Below, in pieces: positions 59,459 to 64,000 of a DNA stretch of 64,000 nucleotides (its first letter is position 1; each line of letters starts with the position of its first letter). The DNA is from RUG12783 sp946409545. GTDB taxonomy: Bacteria > Bacillota_I > Bacilli_A > RF39 > UBA660. Made by a program: the position numbers and the translations under genes. Below the pieces are notes generated by a model, which worked only from the letters and a program-made list of their open reading frames with translations, was not told where the DNA came from and did not search any database. The stretch lies in contig CAMJWT010000003.1 of assembly GCA_946409545.1 (NCBI GenBank), positions 53,374-117,373 on the forward strand, in the 5' to 3' direction.

Positions 59459-60181
59459 ATGAAAGATATTGCAAAAAATGTTGTATATCAAATATTACAT
59501 CCAGAATATGTTTATTTTGTTTTAAAAAATCATGTTACCAATGATGAATTAACTGAAATATTTAGAATAATGAAATTAATCCGTGAATATAGTGATTTTT
59601 ATGATACTCATGATTCAATTGTTTATGAAAATTATGGATTATTTTCTAGATTATGTAGTATTAAAAATCGAAAGTATTTAAAATATGTAACTAAAGATAT
59701 GATGGATTATAGTTTAATTCATATGTATAAAGTATATGATATTAATCAAATGCTTAGAATTATTGAACCTTATATCGATTATTATGAATATGGAGATTTA
59801 ATATATTATAATATGTCAAGAGCTTTATGGTATAATTACTTTTGTGATAATGATAAAATTGAGAATAAAGATATGGCACCTTATGGTAATATCTTTCGTA
59901 TAATAGTAGAAGATATTAAACTTCGTAAAAAGGCTTTAGACGATGATTATGAAGGCTTTTTAGATTTTATGAAGTTATATTTCACATATCTTTGTATGAA
60001 TCCAGATCTTTATAATGAAGATTTATTATTAGATGGATATAAATTAATTTTAAGAAATCATTATATAGATCATATGGCTTTAAATGGAGCTTTTAATAGC
60101 AATTTAAAAAATATTTTGCAAATTAGAATGTTTTATATAAATGAAATAATCAATTCTTTAAGTGATAAAAAGATTAAATAG
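59459..60181 (+). CDS. Helical array protein J (240 aa)
   Basis: At 240 residues it is one of the longer members. It has an Ala-Trp-rich segment (SRALWYNYFC) in the second half and HMALNGAFNSNLK near the C terminus, the family nG turn. The start follows TAAGTAGG, 6 bases after gene I. Function unknown. Confidence 0.57.
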   Translation: MKDIAKNVVYQILHPEYVYFVLKNHVTNDELTEIFRIMKLIREYSDFYDTHDSIVYENYGLFSRLCSIKNRKYLKYVTKDMMDYSLIHMYKVYDINQMLRIIEPYIDYYEYGDLIYYNMSRALWYNYFCDNDKIENKDMAPYGNIFRIIVEDIKLRKKALDDDYEGFLDFMKLYFTYLCMNPDLYNEDLLLDGYKLILRNHYIDHMALNGAFNSNLKNILQIRMFYINEIINSLSDKKIK

Positions 60182-60190
60182 GAGGATTAT

Positions 60191-60940
60191 ATGCCAAGTA
60201 TTATTGATTTGTTAAAGAAAAATAAGATTGCAATGTATTTAGGCAAGTATCATTTAACAAACGATCAATTTGAAAGAGTATATGAAATTTATACATTAAT
60301 AAATAAGATACTTAATGAAGAATATAATGATGAAGAAAAAAAAGAATATATAACAGTAAGTCGAAATAGAATTCTAGAAAGAATTCTTGATGATATTGTT
60401 GATTCTGTTAAAAATAGTAAAGACTTCATGATTAATGATTTTACTCTTGATTATTTAATAAATAATAAGAATGGACATACTTTATTACAGTTTTCAAGTA
60501 ACTTTCATTTTTTAATTAATCAAAATAGTATAAATAGAGGTAATTCTTATTATTCACTAGAACATTTTATTGAATATATATATAATAAATCTTGTAATGA
60601 TAAAGATTATTTAGAAAGATTAAGTACTGATAAAAACTTTTATATTATTATTAATGATTATCCTGAAAGTTATAATAAAATATTAGAATTAAATAATGAT
60701 AAATTACTTTCTATGTATAATCAATTAGTGGGATTATTATGGTATAATGAACTATTAGATAAAGAAAAAATAATAAATAAAATAGGTGATTATATTTATA
60801 ATAATAAAGAAGAATTATTAAGTCGATTTAATGATGTTATGTTAATAGGTGATGATAATCGTTGTGATGAATTTGATAACTTATTAGAAGAAATAATATA
60901 TAATAAAGTTAAGGTAATAGATGGTGATTATGATGGATAG
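60191..60940 (+). CDS. Helical array protein K (249 aa)
   Basis: The last array gene. It starts after AGGAGG. Its C terminus overlaps the rluB start. LVGLLWYNELLDKEK resembles the RALWYNYF part of J, so J and K are a closer pair. Helical, very Asn-rich, unknown. Confidence 0.57.
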   Translation: MPSIIDLLKKNKIAMYLGKYHLTNDQFERVYEIYTLINKILNEEYNDEEKKEYITVSRNRILERILDDIVDSVKNSKDFMINDFTLDYLINNKNGHTLLQFSSNFHFLINQNSINRGNSYYSLEHFIEYIYNKSCNDKDYLERLSTDKNFYIIINDYPESYNKILELNNDKLLSMYNQLVGLLWYNELLDKEKIINKIGDYIYNNKEELLSRFNDVMLIGDDNRCDEFDNLLEEIIYNKVKVIDGDYDG

Positions 60941-61649
60941 ATTACAAAAAGTTATAAGTGATAATGGATATACATCAAGAAGAAAAGCCGAAGAATTAAT
61001 AAAAAATGGAAAAGTATTAGTTAATGGTGAAGTAGCAACTATTGGTATGAAAGTAAATAGTAGTGATGAAATAATGATTGATGGTAACCTTTTAACTAAA
61101 GATAGTGATTCCAAAGTATATTATTTACTTAATAAACCAAGAGGTATCGTTTGTACAAGTAGTGATGAAAAAGGAAGAAAAACCGTAATTGACTTAATTG
61201 AAACGGATAAAAGAATTTATCCAGTTGGAAGACTAGATTATGATACTACAGGTGTTTTATTGTTAACAAATGATGGAGAGTTAACAAATAAACTAATTCA
61301 TCCAAAAAATAATATTGATAAAGTATATCTTGCTAAAATCAAAGGTATTATTAATGGTGTTGATATTAATAAATTAAAAGATGGTGTTAAGATAGACAAC
61401 TTTATAACAAGTAAATCACGCGTTAAATTAAAAAGTTTTGATAAGAAAACACAAACTAGTTTAGTTGAATTAACCATCCATGAAGGACATAATCATCAAG
61501 TTAAAAAGATGTTTGAAAGTATTGGATATGATGTTATTAAATTAACAAGAACAAGATTTGCTTTTTTAGATGTTAAAAGTTTAAAGAGTGGGGAATATCG
61601 TAAATTACTTCCTCATGAAATTAAAAAATTATATAGTTTAGTAAAATAG
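60933..61649 (+). CDS. rluB: RluB-type 23S rRNA pseudouridine synthase
   Basis: This enzyme isomerises uridine to pseudouridine in helix 89-region of 23S rRNA. The best start is ATG at 60933, giving 238 residues beginning M-D-R-L-Q-K-V-I, the standard N terminus; starts at 60930 and 60921 are in frame alternatives. The N-terminal S4 RNA-binding domain is followed by PVGRLDYDTTGVLLLTNDG with the catalytic Asp. It overlaps the array gene K, so it is in the same transcript. Confidence 0.9.
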   Translation: MDRLQKVISDNGYTSRRKAEELIKNGKVLVNGEVATIGMKVNSSDEIMIDGNLLTKDSDSKVYYLLNKPRGIVCTSSDEKGRKTVIDLIETDKRIYPVGRLDYDTTGVLLLTNDGELTNKLIHPKNNIDKVYLAKIKGIINGVDINKLKDGVKIDNFITSKSRVKLKSFDKKTQTSLVELTIHEGHNHQVKKMFESIGYDVIKLTRTRFAFLDVKSLKSGEYRKLLPHEIKKLYSLVK

Positions 61650-61669
61650 ACGAAATGTCTATTTTTTTG
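61644..61669 (+). terminator. Terminator of the MoxR-VWA/array/rluB operon
   Basis: AAATAGAC (61644-61651) pairs with GTCTATTT (61657-61664), followed by T-run; the rluB stop is in the stem. Confidence 0.8.
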
Positions 61670-61690
61670 TGTAAATAATTCATAATTCAA

Positions 61691-61719
61691 TTGCATAATC
61701 ATTTTGTAGATGGTATATT
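61691..61719 (+). promoter_or_regulatory. Promoter of the 61748 gene
   Basis: TTGCAT (61691-61696), 17 bp, TG-G-TATATT (-10 at 61714-61719), an extended -10 promoter. Confidence 0.65.
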
Positions 61720-61747
61720 GATATTAAGAATAGGAGTGATGAAAAAA

Positions 61748-62407
61748 ATGGATTACACTGGTTTAAATGTTGTAACTGCAAAAGATCAAATATATAGTTT
61801 GTATGATCAAGGAAAAAAATTAGCATGGGATTATAATGAAGCTTTACAAGAATTTTGGTTTAGATTAAGTAAACAATGGAAAGCACCAAATGCGGAAAGA
61901 TTTCAACAAAATAACTCTAAAAAACTTTACAATATTGCAACAAGCGCTTTAATAGTTCTATATGAAATTTGTACGGATGCTGTTGTGGCTTATAATAGTT
62001 TAGCTTCATCTCTTGGTGCTCCAACTATAGAAGATGATTATTTCACTGTAAATAAAGATAAACCATTTGATCAAGGCGAAGGAACAGGTATTGGCCTACA
62101 ACCTTTGGGACCAAATAATCAAGCTATAATGGATCCTGATGCTGTAGAAGAAACAAATAATTGGTTTAAAGGACAATTTGATGTTTTAGTAAAAGGATTT
62201 AGAGGATTACCAATGAATATTGCTTTTTATGATCCTGATGGTGCTATTGTAGCAAATTATCAAACTAGAATAACAAAAGCAGCTGATGAAATTGAAGCAT
62301 TATCGACAGCAGTTTACGATATAATTAATGCTGAAATATCTGATTATAGACAAGCCGTTGAAAAAGGAAAAGAAGAAGCAAGTCAAGCATTTACTGCAAG
62401 AGGATAA
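61748..62407 (+). CDS. Helical WxG-like candidate type-VII-like secreted protein (219 aa)
   Basis: I choose ATG 61748 (an ATG at 61739 is too close to TAGGAG); the frame from 61691 would start in the promoter. The 219-residue protein has two helical halves with a central loop rich in Gly, Pro and Asn (GEGTGIGLQPLGPNN). A Trp in SKQWKAPNAERF sits at a turn between helices (W-K-A, not strict WxG). No signal peptide. It is a candidate substrate related in style to the cassette partner proteins, not by clear similarity. It is a single-gene unit with its own promoter and terminator. Confidence 0.58.
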   Translation: MDYTGLNVVTAKDQIYSLYDQGKKLAWDYNEALQEFWFRLSKQWKAPNAERFQQNNSKKLYNIATSALIVLYEICTDAVVAYNSLASSLGAPTIEDDYFTVNKDKPFDQGEGTGIGLQPLGPNNQAIMDPDAVEETNNWFKGQFDVLVKGFRGLPMNIAFYDPDGAIVANYQTRITKAADEIEALSTAVYDIINAEISDYRQAVEKGKEEASQAFTARG

Positions 62408-62408
62408 A

Positions 62409-62438
62409 AAAAGAGACACATGTCTCTTTTTATTTTTA
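62409..62438 (+). terminator. Intrinsic terminator
   Basis: AAAGAGAC pairs with GTCTCTTT around an ACAT loop (62410-62429), followed by T-rich run. Confidence 0.85.
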
Positions 62439-62468
62439 TTAATAAAAAAAATAAATTATAATTTAAAC

Positions 62469-62497
62469 TTGAAGTATATAAATTTTTCTTATATAAT
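62469..62497 (+). promoter_or_regulatory. Promoter of tig
   Basis: TTGAAG (62469-62474), 17 bp, TATAAT (62492-62497). Confidence 0.65.
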
Positions 62498-62517
62498 ATG
62501 GAAGTTGGAGGAAAAGA

Positions 62518-63777
62518 ATGGAAAAGAATAAAAACAAACATGAATTTACAGTAGAAATAAAAGGTAAAGAATGGAAAGATGCTTGTGATAAAGCATTCAA
62601 AAAACGTAATAAAGATGCCAAAATAGCTGGATTCCGTCCAGGAAAAGCACCATATGATGTATACATTAAACATTATGGAGAAGCTAGTTTATTCTTTGAT
62701 GCAGCAGATAGTCTTTTACAAAAAGCATATTCTGATATGTTAAAGAATGAAAAAGTAATCCCAGTTGTTGAACCAAAAGTTGATATTAAAGATATTAATA
62801 AAGATGGTATTACATATTTATTCACGGTTATTACTAAACCAGAAGTAAATATTAAGAAGTATAAATCTTTAGGTGTTAAAGAAGAAAAAGTTAAAGTAAC
62901 AAAAGAAGAAATCAAAGAAGAACAAGATAAATTATTAGATAAATATAAAGAATTAGTTCTTCGTGATGGAAAAGTAGAAAATGGAAACGTTGTTACCATT
63001 GACTTTGAAGGATTTAAGGATGGCGTAGCATTTGATGGTGGTAAAGGAGAAAATTATTCATTAGAAATCGGATCTCATACATTTATACCAGGATTTGAAG
63101 AACAATTAGTTGGTATGAAGAGTGAAGAGGAAAAAGAAATTGAAGTAACTTTCCCAGAAGATTATGGCGAAAAATCACTTGCAGGAGCTAAAGCAACATT
63201 TAAAGTAAAAGTACATGAAATTAAGGAAAAAGTAATTCCTGAATTAAATGAAGATTTCTTTGATGATTTAGCTATTGAAGGAGTTAATTCACCTGAAACA
63301 TTAAACGCTTATTTAGAAGGCGAAATTAAAGAAAGAAAAGAAAGAGAAGCTGAGAATAAGTTTGTTGATGATGTAATGGCTAAGATTGCAGATAATACTG
63401 AAGTTGATATTCCTGAAGAAATGATTGATGAAGAAGTACATCATATGATGCATCAAATGGAACATCAATTAGCAAGTCAAGGTATCTCAATGGATTTATA
63501 TTATCAATTTACTAAAACAACACATGAAGATATGCATAAACAACTAGAGGGAGACGCAAAGAAAAATGTTACATATCGTTTAATTCTTGAAGAATTATTA
63601 AATCAAGAAAAGATTGAAATTGATGATAAAGCATGTGAAAAAGAAATTGATGACTTAGCAAAGAAATATAAAGCAAAGAAAGAAGATATCGAAAAAGAAG
63701 TAGGAGGCATGGAAGGAGTTAGATATGACCTTGAAATGCGTGAACTACTTAATAGATTAAAAGAATATAATAAGTAA
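62518..63777 (+). CDS. tig: Trigger factor (ribosome-associated chaperone and PPIase)
   Basis: Trigger factor binds near the ribosomal exit tunnel and assists folding of new chains. The 419 residues contain the ribosome-binding signature GFRPGKAP, a central FKBP-type PPIase domain (VTIDFEGF, FIPGFEEQL) and a C-terminal helical chaperone region. Length matches the family (about 430). GGAGG precedes the ATG, and the promoter and terminator are both clear. The N terminus is slightly shorter than usual. Confidence 0.95.
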   Translation: MEKNKNKHEFTVEIKGKEWKDACDKAFKKRNKDAKIAGFRPGKAPYDVYIKHYGEASLFFDAADSLLQKAYSDMLKNEKVIPVVEPKVDIKDINKDGITYLFTVITKPEVNIKKYKSLGVKEEKVKVTKEEIKEEQDKLLDKYKELVLRDGKVENGNVVTIDFEGFKDGVAFDGGKGENYSLEIGSHTFIPGFEEQLVGMKSEEEKEIEVTFPEDYGEKSLAGAKATFKVKVHEIKEKVIPELNEDFFDDLAIEGVNSPETLNAYLEGEIKERKEREAENKFVDDVMAKIADNTEVDIPEEMIDEEVHHMMHQMEHQLASQGISMDLYYQFTKTTHEDMHKQLEGDAKKNVTYRLILEELLNQEKIEIDDKACEKEIDDLAKKYKAKKEDIEKEVGGMEGVRYDLEMRELLNRLKEYNK

Positions 63778-63778
63778 T

Positions 63779-63806
63779 TAAAAGACCTATTTAATAGGTC
63801 TTTTTT
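63779..63806 (+). terminator. Intrinsic terminator of tig
   Basis: AAAGACCTA (63781-63789) pairs with TAGGTCTTT (63795-63803), then T-run. Confidence 0.85.
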
Positions 63807-63807
63807 A

Positions 63808-63836
63808 TTGAATAAAAAGATTAATTATTATATAAT
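63808..63836 (+). promoter_or_regulatory. Promoter of the last gene
   Basis: TTGAAT (63808-63813), 17 bp, TATAAT (63831-63836), overlapping the tig terminator, the same arrangement as upstream of both cassettes. Confidence 0.55.
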
Positions 63837-63853
63837 AATAATATGGAGCTACT

Positions 63854-64000
63854 ATGAAAGATAAAAAGTATTTATTAGTTGTATTATTAATAATTCCCAT
63901 TGTAATGATCTTTGTATCCAATTCTTTTTCTATTCCATATACAGAAGAGATAAAAAGTGTTGAAATACAAAGTAATGATTATAATGCTCCTGGTTCATGG
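63854..64000 (+). CDS. N-terminal part of a secreted or membrane protein (continues beyond window)
   Basis: An ATG after GGAG opens a frame that runs to the end of the window (49 codons seen). A short KDKK basic start is followed by a hydrophobic helix (about residues 7-27), then an IPYTEEIK-type start of an external domain. It is a signal peptide or single-span anchor. The visible part is too short to name a family. Confidence 0.6.
   Translation, partial: MKDKKYLLVVLLIIPIVMIFVSNSFSIPYTEEIKSVEIQSNDYNAPGSW

Overview
The window is a very AT-rich bacterial chromosome segment that reads like an uncultured gut Firmicute. The likely placement is Bacilli near RF39/Mollicutes, inferred from gene content: LtaS-type synthase, a T-box upstream of trpS and another upstream of gltX, an RNase J pair, TrmK, and pyruvate:ferredoxin oxidoreductase. 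TGA ends several genes and tryptophan is TGG, so the standard bacterial code is used, not the Mycoplasma code. Nearly all genes lie on the + strand, packed in short operons. Most operons end in a compact hairpin plus T-run, often with the stop codon inside the hairpin. I see no tRNA, rRNA, insertion sequence, phage or CRISPR array, and no gene-free stretch above 300 bases.

Layout. 1-685: the end of an Ala-rich helical protein and a small helical protein. 833-2485: an RNase J paralogue that has lost several metal ligands. 2554-9441 and 13886-20408: two copies of a four-gene module of three small helical proteins (one with a WxG turn) followed by a giant (about 1,860-1,890 residue) polymorphic-toxin-like protein. 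The second giant ends in an anthrax-lethal-factor-like HExxH domain. The copies are separated by a hypothetical gene and nifJ (PFOR). 20745-30871: LTA synthase family protein, glyA, T-box/trpS, a short smc, a HExxH protein and a membrane-anchored surface protein. 30887-36400: canonical RNase J1 (- strand), then dnaG-rpoD-trmK; the primary sigma factor carries an InlB-type surface-protein repeat at its N terminus. 36482-44142: three small paralogue sets, namely a trio of about 240-residue unknowns, an intact/degenerate metallophosphoesterase pair, and a trio of miniature protein-kinase-like proteins. 44199-48857: a 27-residue membrane peptide, T-box/gltX, a coiled-coil protein, a zinc-ribbon membrane protein and a VanY-type peptidase. 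48929-60940: seven helical proteins of about 215-240 residues, then two MoxR-type AAA+ ATPases and a metallopeptidase-like/VWA protein, then four more such helical proteins. 60933-64000: rluB, a WxG-like candidate secreted protein, trigger factor and the start of a membrane/secreted protein.

How they fit together. The housekeeping genes (RNA decay, replication priming, transcription, translation, folding) are interleaved with lineage-specific systems. The strongest candidates for something undescribed are (i) the MoxR-MoxR-VWA core bracketed by eleven divergent helical proteins, (ii) the InlB-repeat/RpoD fusion, and (iii) the duplicated type-VII-like toxin cassettes. A recurring theme is an intact enzyme kept beside or near a paralogue with broken catalytic motifs (RNase J, metallophosphoesterase). 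All functional statements are from reading motifs; no database search was run.
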